A stretch of 64,000 bases of DNA from JAMQKA01 sp043951865 (lineage in GTDB: Bacteria > Bacteroidota > Rhodothermia > Balneolales > Balneolaceae), in the NCBI RefSeq assembly GCF_043951865.1, contig NZ_JBINJF010000007.1, forward strand, positions 1 through 64,000. Reading direction: 5' to 3'. Shown piece after piece: positions 51,672 to 60,077 of the stretch (positions within the stretch are counted from its first letter, which is position 1; every line of letters begins with the position of its first letter). A model generated the notes under the pieces. It had not been told where the DNA came from, ran no database searches, and worked only from the letters and a program-made list of their open reading frames with translations. The position numbers and the translations under genes were made by a program.

Positions 51672-52511
51672 GTGTGCAACTTTAGTTTTTTAAAAAACCA
51701 ATTCACCGATTTTGATAACAACTTAGCACAAACCTTTTTAACAGGTGTGATGAATGAAGATATATTCGAGGATTTTCCTAGCAATGTGCCTAAAAAGATT
51801 GAAGCACAATGGAAAGATGAAATCGAATATTTAGCCGATGGAATTAGGGAAAATAAGAGAGGGACAACAGATAGAAATTTCAGGTATATACGTCCATTAA
51901 TAAAAGTGTTTGGTGATGCTAACTTCCAAGATGGTTATAATTTTGATTTCCAAAAGCTTCATTTGAAGCAAGAGTATATTACGTATTTCACCTTCTTAGA
52001 AGGTATTTTTCAAGACTATCTACGAGTGATTTTTAAACAAAAACCGGAATTTATATCAGGAGAAAAACCTGTTGAATGGCAAACAATATTAGATCTTAAA
52101 AACTTTGACAACATCCATGACTATTTGATCGAGAAAGAGTTAGAAAAATCTGGATATCAAAAAGTTTCTGACTTAATTAAAAAATTAAATAACAAACCTT
52201 ACGTATTTAAAATAAGACTCAAATCAGATGAGATTGATAAACTACATGAGCTAATACTTGTAAGGAATTTCTTGATTCATAACAATTCCAAAGTATCAAA
52301 AGATTATTTAGCGTTTGTTGAAACCTCCGATTATAGTTTGGGAGAAGAATTTAAACTAGATAGAAATTTCCTGTACAAAAGTTATGACTTGATATCACAT
52401 GTTAGTTTTGAATCTCTTTCAGCCATTGCAATTAAACTTTTCGATAAGGAATATGGTGATCTTTGCAAGGAGTTCCAGCATGTGGAAAACTATGAGTTCA
52501 ATTGGAGTTAA
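51672..52511 (+). CDS. Cassette 4: HEPN-like protein
   Basis: A 279-residue mostly helical protein. LILVRNFLIHNNSK in the C-terminal third carries an R-N-x3-H motif (R-x4-H) of HEPN RNases. The GTG at 51672 is the likely start; no ATG precedes in frame and the next ATG would remove 25 residues. It is similar in type to large HEPN proteins of defence islands. The cassette ends fit perfectly (11 complementary bases). Confidence 0.6.
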   Translation: MCNFSFLKNQFTDFDNNLAQTFLTGVMNEDIFEDFPSNVPKKIEAQWKDEIEYLADGIRENKRGTTDRNFRYIRPLIKVFGDANFQDGYNFDFQKLHLKQEYITYFTFLEGIFQDYLRVIFKQKPEFISGEKPVEWQTILDLKNFDNIHDYLIEKELEKSGYQKVSDLIKKLNNKPYVFKIRLKSDEIDKLHELILVRNFLIHNNSKVSKDYLAFVETSDYSLGEEFKLDRNFLYKSYDLISHVSFESLSAIAIKLFDKEYGDLCKEFQHVENYEFNWS

Positions 52512-52519
52512 GATGCCCA

Positions 52520-52650
52520 CTTGCCCTAACCCGCCTTTAAGCGGATGTGCCTCGCCAATTCTTGCCCGCTTCCCTTTTATTAGTTAACCTTTCATTTACA
52601 GGTAATTTCAACACGTTGGTGCCTGTAGCTTATTCGCAATGTCGTTAGGT
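52520..52650 (+). repeat. attC site 4
   Basis: R'' arm CTTGCCCTAAC (52520-52530) is the exact complement of the unit's start GTTAGGGCAAG at 51628-51638. R' is GTTAGGT (52644-52650). Length 131 bases. Confidence 0.88.
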
Positions 52651-52775
52651 ACAAAAAAAAGATATTGTACACATTTTAAAGCTATTCGTTTAGTCATAGT
52701 CCAGTCATTTTTGTTCTATTTAAACTTTACCAAAGCTTTAGAGGCTGTGATTACAATTTTAAGCTTACAATATTT

Positions 52776-53756
52776 ATGCCTAAAAGAAGTAATGATTTTC
52801 AGAGACTTATAAAGCTAATTGAATCTCAATTGGCAGAAGAAAATATTACTGTAACTGAATCTAAGTTGCTTGAAGATAAAAGAAACGGCGTCCAAAGGGA
52901 GGTAGATATCCTCATTGAGACAGAAGTGAATGGACACCCTGTTAATATTGCAATCGAATGTCGAGATCAAAAAAGAAAATCGGGAATGCCATGGATAGAC
53001 TCATTGATTGGCAGATTTAAATATTTGCCTATACATAAAATTATAGCTGTTTCCAGGTCAGGTTTTACAGATACTGCTTACGAAGCTGCAATAAAAAGTA
53101 ATATTGAACTATTAACACTTGAAAATGCAATTGAAGAAGATTGGGGCAGAGATGTAAAGAATATTGATGCGATGTATATAACACTAGTTAGATTTATACC
53201 TGTATCGATTTTTTATGAATCTAACCGAGTTCTTTTCGAGAAAGATGAATCAAAAGTCAGTGTTTTTAACCTTGAAGGAAAAAGACTTGGAAATTTGGAT
53301 GAGTATCGTGCCTCCATTTTTAATAAGCCGGATATTAAAAATCCAATGAGAGAGACTCTTATAAAAGCTTATGACGAGGAAAAAGGAGATTTCAAAAAAG
53401 GCAACATAGCAGAAGCTAGATGGGCTTTGAAACAGCCTCTGGTTCTAAAGGATGATTTTGGATTTGCGAGCGAGATAAATTCAATCTCTTACAAATTTAA
53501 ATGTGAAGTAGAAAAGGCGTCTGTAGCTACTCAAAAATATAAATACGGAGAGGCACAAGTCGCAACAGTTACTAATGAGATGCACGACATGAAAGTAATG
53601 ATGAGTGTCAGCGAAAGTAAACAACGTGAACCCAATTTAGCTATATTTTTAGAGATTGAATTAAACAATGGGAAAGTATTTAAGGATGAGATAATTACTG
53701 CGCCACTTCCTCAAAATGAAGGTCCAATTAAATTTACTAGATATATGCTAGGTTAA
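52776..53756 (+). CDS. Cassette 5: Mrr-like restriction endonuclease-fold protein
   Basis: A 326-residue protein. N-terminal REase-like domain (about 1-125): FQRLIKLIESQLAEENITV, REVDILIE (Asp44), IAIECRDQKRKSG (Glu61; Arg63 in place of the usual Lys, Lys66 nearby) and the KIIAVSRSGFTDTAYEAA segment typical of Mrr-type domains. The C-terminal 200 residues are unknown. It would cut DNA, perhaps modified or foreign DNA. Confidence 0.72.
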   Translation: MPKRSNDFQRLIKLIESQLAEENITVTESKLLEDKRNGVQREVDILIETEVNGHPVNIAIECRDQKRKSGMPWIDSLIGRFKYLPIHKIIAVSRSGFTDTAYEAAIKSNIELLTLENAIEEDWGRDVKNIDAMYITLVRFIPVSIFYESNRVLFEKDESKVSVFNLEGKRLGNLDEYRASIFNKPDIKNPMRETLIKAYDEEKGDFKKGNIAEARWALKQPLVLKDDFGFASEINSISYKFKCEVEKASVATQKYKYGEAQVATVTNEMHDMKVMMSVSESKQREPNLAIFLEIELNNGKVFKDEIITAPLPQNEGPIKFTRYMLG

Positions 53757-53766
53757 CCTAAACTAA

Positions 53767-53874
53767 TTTGTGCCTAACCGCGCAATAACTCGGACAGGCA
53801 TCGCCATTAACTTGCCCCCCTTTCATTTTAAAACTAATTCTATATTCCGGCCGGTTATGCGGATGTCGCCCGAT
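53767..53874 (+). repeat. attC site 5 with damaged R' box
   Basis: R'' arm TTTGTGCCTAAC (53767-53778) complements the unit's start GTTAGGTACAAA with one G-T wobble. The usual GTCGTTAG at the right end reads GTCGCCCG, so the cleavage core is lost. An ATTAGCC that fits the next unit's R'' lies 40 bases on at 53913-53919. Confidence 0.65.
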
Positions 53875-53949
53875 TCTCTACTTTTAACTGGCTGAATAAT
53901 TGGGAGGGGCTCATTAGCCTGCTAATTTTAATTTAACAAGTCTATAAAA

Positions 53950-54507
53950 ATGATTTTACCTGACGAAGTAACTTTGATCAAGAATGGAGAAGTTTTTAAA
54001 GAAAATATACCTGCTGATGTTCAACCTGAAATAATATTTATCGATAACCATAAAATTCCTCTCGAAGAAGGGGATATTTTACAACGTACTTTGCCAAATT
54101 GTATCGAAGAAAATTACAAAGTTCTAGATAAAGGATTTTTTTCAAACAATTCAGGTGGGGAATATCAAGCAAAAGTCAAAAAAGTAACAACGTTATCTAA
54201 CGAGTCAGATAAAACAGTTTTTAATCTTCATGGTGAGAATTCGAGAGTTAATATTAGTTCTAATGATAACTCAATTAATATTGTCGACAAAAGTTCACAA
54301 GAATTCTTTGCTGATTTAAGATCCACAGTTGAGAATGAGATTCCTGACTCAGAAAAAGAAGAACTGCTTAAGAGAATTGAGGAGTTAGAAAATTCAGCAG
54401 GAACAGAATCTTATTCCGAAAACTACGCAAAATTTATGGCTATAGCCGCTAATCACACAACTGTTTTAGCTCCTTATTTTCCAGCCTTACTTCAGTTGTT
54501 AACTTAA
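53950..54507 (+). CDS. Cassette 6: defence-associated-looking protein of unknown function
   Basis: A 185-residue protein. The middle has a glycine/asparagine segment NLHGENSRVNISSNDNSINI of a kind I associate with effector-linked proteins, followed by an acidic helix (SEKEELLKRIEELENSAG) and a hydrophobic C-terminal end (AIAANHTTVLAPYFPALLQLL). The N-terminal half is beta-rich. No catalytic motif. It may be a sensor or partner. Confidence 0.5.
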   Translation: MILPDEVTLIKNGEVFKENIPADVQPEIIFIDNHKIPLEEGDILQRTLPNCIEENYKVLDKGFFSNNSGGEYQAKVKKVTTLSNESDKTVFNLHGENSRVNISSNDNSINIVDKSSQEFFADLRSTVENEIPDSEKEELLKRIEELENSAGTESYSENYAKFMAIAANHTTVLAPYFPALLQLLT

Positions 54508-54511
54508 TTTT

Positions 54512-54618
54512 AGCAGGCTAACCCGCCTTCTCGTGCTTGTTTTACTTTCTTGTCAGCAAATAGTAAACTGAAATTGAATTAAAAACTGTAAGGCCGGTTA
54601 TGTACAATGTCGTTTGGC
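54512..54618 (+). repeat. attC site 6
   Basis: R'' arm AGCAGGCTAAC (54512-54522) complements GTTAGCCTGC-like sequence at 53913-53922 rather than the mutated core at 53868. R' is GTTTGGC (54612-54618). Length 107 bases; the right end reads ACAATGTCGTTTGG. Confidence 0.72.
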
Positions 54619-54637
54619 CAACTCAGAAAGTTAAATC

Positions 54638-55573
54638 ATGAATGAGGACAAGGAAAATAAAAGAATTCAGTTTTATTTGAGCGAGCAATATCAAAAAAGT
54701 ATGGAACAGCTTAGTAATGCTATAAAAACAAATGCGTTAGCTGGACTTTCCCAACAATTCTCGGAAATAAATAAAATTGCGATAAATCCATCACTTAAAC
54801 TTGCTGAAGCTCTAAGTTCTGCAAATTTTCTACACGATTTTGACTTTGCAAAAATTGCAAAACTAAATGAAGAAGTCTTTTCTCAATTCAATGAACAACA
54901 GCAGAAAATTTATCAAGAGTTAAATCTTAATATTGCTAATAACATTGCTGCATTAGCTAATAATATAAATACTGCTGAACTTGCTATTGCATCAGTAGCT
55001 AATCTCCCACGAGTTGATTTTAAAAAAATCAATGAAGTTTATAAGCAGGAATTAGCTTTAGAAGAATTTGATAGAAGTTCTAGGGAAACCCTCCTTGAAG
55101 ATATAAATCATTTTTTCAGAAAAAAGATTGAAGAACTGCCAAAAGGAAAAATAAGTGCTCATGGCCTGCTACATTTATATATGGCAGTTTTAACAACTAT
55201 TTCCTTGGTTTTAACTTACTCTCAATCTCAAGTTAACAATCAAGTATCTGATAACCTGTCCACCTTAAATGAAAACCAGGTGAAATCCAATGAAATACTG
55301 ACAGACCTAAATCAAGAAGTGATTCCGTTACTTAACGATTTAGCTAAAGATGACAGTGAAGAACTAATTTATATTGTTACAAAGGAGTCACCTATAAGGG
55401 AACAAGCTACCAGCAACGCCGATACCCTTTATAGAGTTTACCCTAACCAACCCGTCAAAATTTTAAAAGACCAAAAGAGATGGTTCTATGTTGAGTATTT
55501 TGACTATGAAAAATCAATTCCGAAAATGGGATATATTTACAAAGGTAATGTAGAAAAATATAATTCTAAATAA
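54638..55573 (+). CDS. Cassette 7: membrane protein with C-terminal SH3-like domain
   Basis: A 311-residue protein: a helical N-terminal part (1-180), one transmembrane helix (LLHLYMAVLTTISLVLTYS, about 180-198), a short coiled coil, and a bacterial SH3-like domain (about 245-311; YIVTKESPIREQATSNADTL, VYPNQPVKILKDQKRWFYVE). SH3b domains bind peptidoglycan or peptides. Function unknown; a surface sensor is possible. Confidence 0.65.
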   Translation: MNEDKENKRIQFYLSEQYQKSMEQLSNAIKTNALAGLSQQFSEINKIAINPSLKLAEALSSANFLHDFDFAKIAKLNEEVFSQFNEQQQKIYQELNLNIANNIAALANNINTAELAIASVANLPRVDFKKINEVYKQELALEEFDRSSRETLLEDINHFFRKKIEELPKGKISAHGLLHLYMAVLTTISLVLTYSQSQVNNQVSDNLSTLNENQVKSNEILTDLNQEVIPLLNDLAKDDSEELIYIVTKESPIREQATSNADTLYRVYPNQPVKILKDQKRWFYVEYFDYEKSIPKMGYIYKGNVEKYNSK

Positions 55574-55703
55574 GTTGGCCTACCCCCTTTAACTCGGATA
55601 CACCTCGCCTATTCTTGTCAACCTCTCTTTTTATAGTTACTCTTTTATTTGCAGACAATTTCAATACGTTGTCGCCTACAGCTTATGCGCAATCTCGTTA
55701 TAG
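55573..55703 (+). repeat. attC site 7
   Basis: R'' arm AGTTGGCCTAC (55573-55583) complements the unit's start GTTTGGCCAACT. R' is GTTATAG (55697-55703). Length 131 bases; the interior belongs to the 'TAATTTCAACACGTTGG' family. Confidence 0.78.
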
Positions 55704-55735
55704 GAACCTGTTGAACATAGTTTAAAAATATTTCA

Positions 55736-56494
55736 ATGGACGATTCAGCCACAGCTTTGTTGGTGTTATTAGTGATAATCGGTTTTGTTTGGCTAATTCC
55801 ACTAATGCGTAAAAAAATAATGAACCTATTTAGAGGTTGGTTTGGTGAAAAAAAGACTACTTTCTATCTATGGCTATCACTCAATTCAAAAGTTTACCGA
55901 AGATTTCATGATGTCATCATTAAATCGAAAAAGGGTACAACCCAAATTGACCACCTTCTTGTATCACCATATGGGCTGTTCATAGTAGAAACAAAGAATA
56001 GGAAAGGTTGGATATTTGGATCTGAGGATCAACAAAAATGGACCCAGTCACTATATGGGGATAATTATTCTTTTCAGAACCCGATTAGGCAAACCTTTAG
56101 ACAAAAAAAGATTCTATCAGAATTTTTGGGCCTTAATGAATCAATCATACATACTGTTATTTACTTCGTTGGCAATTGTAAATTTAAAACACAACTGCCA
56201 GATAACGTATTAAACTCCCGGTTAGGCAAATACATTAAGCAGTTTAAGGATCGAGTTCTTTCGCCTGAAGAAATTGATCAGATAGTCAATGAAATTGATT
56301 ACTTCGTTTCTGAGTCTTCACTCACCACTAAAGATCATGTGCAATCATTGCGTGAAAGGCATAATTCAATAACAGTTTGCCCGAAATGTGGTTCGAAGCT
56401 AGTTGAGAGAATAGCAAAAAAAGGTCATAATGCTGGCACGAAGTTTTTAGGATGCGAAAACTTTCCACAATGTCGATTTACAAAGGACTTATAA
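55736..56494 (+). CDS. Cassette 8: membrane-anchored NERD nuclease with topoisomerase-type zinc finger
   Basis: A 252-residue protein: an N-terminal transmembrane helix (ALLVLLVIIGFVWLIPLM), a NERD domain (about 33-150) with the PD-(D/E)XK residues Asp72 in QIDHLLVS and Glu85/Lys87 in FIVETKN, and a C-terminal C4 zinc finger (Cys215, Cys218, Cys240, Cys246) as in bacterial topoisomerase I tails. It should be a membrane-bound DNA nuclease. The same domain set is widespread as a single gene. Confidence 0.85.
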   Translation: MDDSATALLVLLVIIGFVWLIPLMRKKIMNLFRGWFGEKKTTFYLWLSLNSKVYRRFHDVIIKSKKGTTQIDHLLVSPYGLFIVETKNRKGWIFGSEDQQKWTQSLYGDNYSFQNPIRQTFRQKKILSEFLGLNESIIHTVIYFVGNCKFKTQLPDNVLNSRLGKYIKQFKDRVLSPEEIDQIVNEIDYFVSESSLTTKDHVQSLRERHNSITVCPKCGSKLVERIAKKGHNAGTKFLGCENFPQCRFTKDL

Positions 56495-56560
56495 CAGAAA
56501 CTAAGCTGCATTAAAACGCATTTAGCTGGGCATAAAATTCTAAAACGTACCACAAGGCGA

Positions 56561-56686
56561 TCTATAATTGCCTTCAAGGGAACATACCGCGTCATCACCT
56601 GCCAACTTTTGGCTTTTTAGCTTTCCGTTCGTTACTTAATAGATTATTGTTATTCCGAGGGCACCTTAAGCACCAGGTCGTTATAC
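56561..56686 (+). repeat. attC site 8
   Basis: R'' TCTATAAT (56561-56568) complements the unit's start GTTATAGGA loosely, and R' is GTTATAC (56680-56686). A stronger-looking CTTATAAC at 56488-56495 could be the true R'', which would make the site 199 bases long. About 65 bases between the stop and 56561 hold nothing else recognised. Confidence 0.6.
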
Positions 56687-56718
56687 GGCCTTTAATAAAT
56701 CGAATAGAATAATTCATC

Positions 56719-57222
56719 ATGCTACGTAATCAACTTTTATTCATTGTTTTCACAATATTTTTAACTTCTTGTGTAACTACTTCAAACATTCCTACTGAAG
56801 TTTCATCTGAAATACCAGATGACGCAAATGCGATTGAACTGTATTCTAATGAATCATCATCTGACTTTTATAAAACAATCTACCAATACCTCGCTTCAGA
56901 AGGATTTAGCATTTCTCAAGAAAATAGCGAAATGGGTACGCTTTCTACTGGGTTCAAAGAAGTTGGACAAGAAACAACTTTAAAAATCGACGTATTTGTC
57001 GAGAAAAATAACAATGGAAGTAAGGCTACATTAAGAGGTTCTTGGAATGTAACATCTTCAATGGGAGCTGGAATTACAGCTGCAACTGGGGCAAGCTTAG
57101 GCGGTACTTCAACAGAAAGAGCAAGTTGGGATCAATCAGGTCGTCCGAAAGTTGCCTTCGGTGAAATGGCTATAATTGCCAAAGACATTAAGCATCAAAA
57201 ATTAGAATATATTACAGATTAA
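56719..57222 (+). CDS. Cassette 9: lipoprotein of unknown function
   Basis: A 167-residue protein with a lipoprotein signal (LLFIVFTIFLTSC, lipobox L-T-S-C with Cys18). The body is alpha/beta with a glycine-rich helix-like segment (SSMGAGITAATGASLGGTS). It may sit in the outer or inner membrane. No family recognised; it is the only clearly non-nuclease-like exported cassette product. Confidence 0.68.
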   Translation: MLRNQLLFIVFTIFLTSCVTTSNIPTEVSSEIPDDANAIELYSNESSSDFYKTIYQYLASEGFSISQENSEMGTLSTGFKEVGQETTLKIDVFVEKNNNGSKATLRGSWNVTSSMGAGITAATGASLGGTSTERASWDQSGRPKVAFGEMAIIAKDIKHQKLEYITD

Positions 57223-57235
57223 AAGTATTTTGGCT

Positions 57236-57365
57236 GGCCATATTACTCGTCTTTAATGAGACGCTCCTCGCCATTCTTTGCTCCCCTCTTATTAATTAGT
57301 TAACCTTTTATTTTATAATTACTTCAAAACGTGTCGCCTGCCGGTTATGCGCAAAGTCGTTAGAT
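57236..57365 (+). repeat. attC site 9
   Basis: R'' arm GGCCATATTAC (57236-57246) complements the unit's start GTTATACGGCC with two mismatches. R' is GTTAGAT (57359-57365). Length 130 bases. Confidence 0.8.
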
Positions 57366-57381
57366 TGTTAACATATTAACT

Positions 57382-58056
57382 ATGGGATCACAATTAACTG
57401 CTGAAGAGATAAAACAAAAGTTTGTTAAATCATATCCTCAGGATTCAGGCTTATTGGCCTACTATCTTTGGAATGATATTGCTCACCTTCATCAGAATTG
57501 GAAAAATTACCGAATATTTTATGGGACTGATCAAGAAACAATTGAGTTGTTAAATGAACTAGCTCCCTCCTTTTTTAATTCATTGCAACGAATTTTGAGG
57601 CATGAAATAATTCTCTCAATTGGTAGACTTACTGATCCACCTTACTCTGGCCGAAATAGAAAAAAAGAAAATGCATCGATCAAAAAGTTATTGGAAGAAG
57701 TAACTTCTACACTGGATAGTGATGTTGAAAAAGAATTGCAAAAAGAGCTGAAAAAGCTCAAAAAACAAACATCTAAGATCAGGGACCTCAGGAATCAGAT
57801 AATTGCTCATTCGGATTTACCAACAAGATTAGAACTCAGATCTGATCCCTTACCTGGCATAAGTAGAGCTGAAATTGAAGAAACCTTAGTAACTATCAGA
57901 AAAATTTTTACAAAAATTGAGAAAGAGTTTACTGGTTCCACAAGTTATTTTGAAGGAGTAGTCACGACTGACGATGCGAATAGTATTATTGGCTACTTAA
58001 AAACAGCTAGAAAGTATCATGAAGAAGAGTACAAAAGATTAAAAGGAATAGAATAG
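57382..58056 (+). CDS. Cassette 10, gene 1: HEPN AbiU2-like protein
   Basis: A 224-residue helical protein. RDLRNQIIAHSD carries the HEPN motif (Arg137-Asn138 … His143). The N-terminal helices (YYLWNDIAHLHQNWKNYR; FFNSLQRILRHEIILSIGRL) are as in AbiU2-type HEPN proteins, which are RNases of abortive infection. No attC lies between it and the next gene 29 bases on, so the two form one cassette. Confidence 0.75.
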   Translation: MGSQLTAEEIKQKFVKSYPQDSGLLAYYLWNDIAHLHQNWKNYRIFYGTDQETIELLNELAPSFFNSLQRILRHEIILSIGRLTDPPYSGRNRKKENASIKKLLEEVTSTLDSDVEKELQKELKKLKKQTSKIRDLRNQIIAHSDLPTRLELRSDPLPGISRAEIEETLVTIRKIFTKIEKEFTGSTSYFEGVVTTDDANSIIGYLKTARKYHEEEYKRLKGIE

Positions 58057-58085
58057 CAACTTATCCTCGTGCAGTTCATCAATTT

Positions 58086-59030
58086 ATGACCAATAATAGA
58101 GATTATTCAAAACAAATTTCACCTGCTGCTCTTCATGCTTTAAAAGAGGCATTAACATATATTTATTGGTTTAAATCAGATTTAAGAAGCTTCTTATCTC
58201 ATAGTCTTCAAGATTCTCAATTAATCGCAAGGCTTAATTGGGACGATTATAAAAGGAATGTTGTAGGCAACCTCGTGGATTTTCTTGCTCGAAACGAAGA
58301 TATATATCAAAGAAAACTCTTGAAGTTGATGACTGATGTGGCCAAAGTTGACGATTTTAGTCATTTGGCACGAGTAGAAGATGGAGAAGAAAAAATTGAA
58401 AGAGCTGAAGATTCCGTAAAAGCCCTCCAAAAACAAATAAAAGGACTTGAGGATATTTTGGAGGAAGAAAAAGAAATTGAAAAAAGACGCGAAGAAGCCC
58501 ATCAAAAAATGATGGAAGCTACTGCTGTCAAGGAAAAGCTTAAGGAGCTTAAAAAGATTTACTACGACTTGCTTTCTTCCGATGATCCACAGCAAAGAGG
58601 TTACCAGCTTGAAACGATCCTGAAAGATTTATTTGAACTATTTGATCTCGATCCAAAAGCTTCTTTCAAAATAAAAGCCGAACAAATAGATGGTGCTTTT
58701 ACATTTGAAAACACTGATTATTTACTTGAATGTAAATGGCAAAATGATCCAGTTAATGCCCAAAATTTGGATAGCTTAGCAGGTAAATTATCTCGAAAAC
58801 TTGAAAATACCTTGGGCCTTTTCCTTTCGATAAATGGTTTTTCTCAAGATGCAGTTGATGTTCATTCTTCTGGTCGAAGTCTAATGATATTAATGGACGG
58901 TAGTGATTTAATGGCAGTTTTGGAAGGAAGAATTGATTTAATACAACTTCTGCTTAGAAAAAGGCGATCAGCAGCCCAAAAGGGGAATATTTATCTTCAG
59001 ATTCATGAAATACTGGTTGGTGGAACCTAA
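58086..59030 (+). CDS. Cassette 10, gene 2: restriction-endonuclease-fold protein with coiled coil
   Basis: A 314-residue protein: a helical N-terminal domain (about 10-90; ALHALKEALTYIYWFKSDLR), a coiled coil (about 101-160), and a REase-fold domain (about 170-300) with QIDGAF (Asp202) and YLLECKW (Glu215, Lys217). The N-terminal part resembles small recruiting domains that link effectors to sensors. It probably cuts DNA together with, or in response to, the HEPN partner. Confidence 0.72.
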   Translation: MTNNRDYSKQISPAALHALKEALTYIYWFKSDLRSFLSHSLQDSQLIARLNWDDYKRNVVGNLVDFLARNEDIYQRKLLKLMTDVAKVDDFSHLARVEDGEEKIERAEDSVKALQKQIKGLEDILEEEKEIEKRREEAHQKMMEATAVKEKLKELKKIYYDLLSSDDPQQRGYQLETILKDLFELFDLDPKASFKIKAEQIDGAFTFENTDYLLECKWQNDPVNAQNLDSLAGKLSRKLENTLGLFLSINGFSQDAVDVHSSGRSLMILMDGSDLMAVLEGRIDLIQLLLRKRRSAAQKGNIYLQIHEILVGGT

Positions 59031-59144
59031 TCCCTTTAAATTCAGACACACCTCGCTAATTTTCTGCCGCCCTTGGTTTTAAAACTCATCTTTCGTTAGT
59101 TGCTAATTCAACAGAAAGGCCTCTTTTGCACAATGTCTTTATAC
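59025..59144 (+). repeat. attC site 10 with altered R' box
   Basis: R'' ACCTAATC (59025-59032) is a partial complement of the unit's start GTTAGAT. The right end reads GTCTTTATAC where others have GTCGTTA, so the cleaved G of the core is T here (59138). Length 120 bases; interior family as in sites 1 and 12. Confidence 0.65.
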
Positions 59145-59154
59145 ATCATAAACT

Positions 59155-59901
59155 ATGTTAATAACAGATAACACACCAGGAGATTGGAGAGCTTTACAAG
59201 ACGAGGTTGCAGCTATCCTCAGAGAATGTGGTTTCGATGTTGATATAGAACGTACCTTTGATACTGTTAGAAGTTCAGTTGAAATAGATGTATACGGAGA
59301 AGAAGAAATAGATGGTCGTACTTATACTATTGCATGCGAATGCAAACATTGGACAAGAAATGTCCCACAAGGTATTGTTCACTCATTTAGAACAGTTTTA
59401 AGTGATCTTGGTGTTAACTCAGGTTATATCATTTCAAGCAATGGATTTCAATCGGGTGCTTTTGAAGCATGTGAGAATACCAATTTAGAATTATTAACTT
59501 GGCAAGAATTCCAGTCTGAATTTATTGAAACGTGGCTTGAGGAATTTCTTTCACCGATTTTGCAAGATGAGCTAGATCCTATTCTTTCCTATACAGAACC
59601 ATTAGTTCCTACGTGGTTCACTCAGGTTCCAGATCATGAAGTTCAAACTCTGCGTGAACTTAGAGAAAGATATATGCCATTTGGGATGCTTATCATGACA
59701 TTTATGCCGTATGCCGATTTCATGCGTGAAGATGGTTTTCCTGAATTACCTTTAAGGCAACATATGGCAGAAAACATAGAAATGATTCCAGATCCAATAC
59801 TTGACGCAGTAGGATATCGAGAATTCATGAACCATGCCATAGAATATGGCACCCAAGCAATCGAAGAATTTCGTGAGGTGAGGAGGAGAAATGAAGTATA
59901 A
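59155..59901 (+). CDS. Cassette 11: Mrr-like restriction endonuclease-fold protein
   Basis: A 248-residue protein with an N-terminal REase fold: ALQDEVAAILRECGFDVDIE, SVEIDVYG (Glu43, Asp45), IACECKHW (Glu62, Lys64), then YIISSNGFQSGAFEACENTN. All expected catalytic residues are present. The C-terminal 100 residues (LPLRQHMAENIEMIP) are unknown. It probably cleaves DNA. Confidence 0.8.
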   Translation: MLITDNTPGDWRALQDEVAAILRECGFDVDIERTFDTVRSSVEIDVYGEEEIDGRTYTIACECKHWTRNVPQGIVHSFRTVLSDLGVNSGYIISSNGFQSGAFEACENTNLELLTWQEFQSEFIETWLEEFLSPILQDELDPILSYTEPLVPTWFTQVPDHEVQTLRELRERYMPFGMLIMTFMPYADFMREDGFPELPLRQHMAENIEMIPDPILDAVGYREFMNHAIEYGTQAIEEFREVRRRNEV

Positions 59902-60021
59902 CCCGATTTAAGCGGGCAGGCCTCGCCTATTCTTGCTCGCCTCCCATTTATTAGTTAATCTTCCATTTGTAAATAATTTCAACACGTTGGCGCCTGTAGC
60001 TTGTACGCATTGTCGTTAGTG
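59896..60021 (+). repeat. attC site 11
   Basis: R'' GTATAAC (59896-59902) overlaps the gene's stop and complements the unit's GTTTATAC-like start. R' is GTTAGTG (60015-60021). Length 126 bases. Confidence 0.8.
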
Positions 60022-60077
60022 GGCTTCAAGTGTATTATGTTATTATTCATAATAACATTCAATTAAGAGTAAAAATA

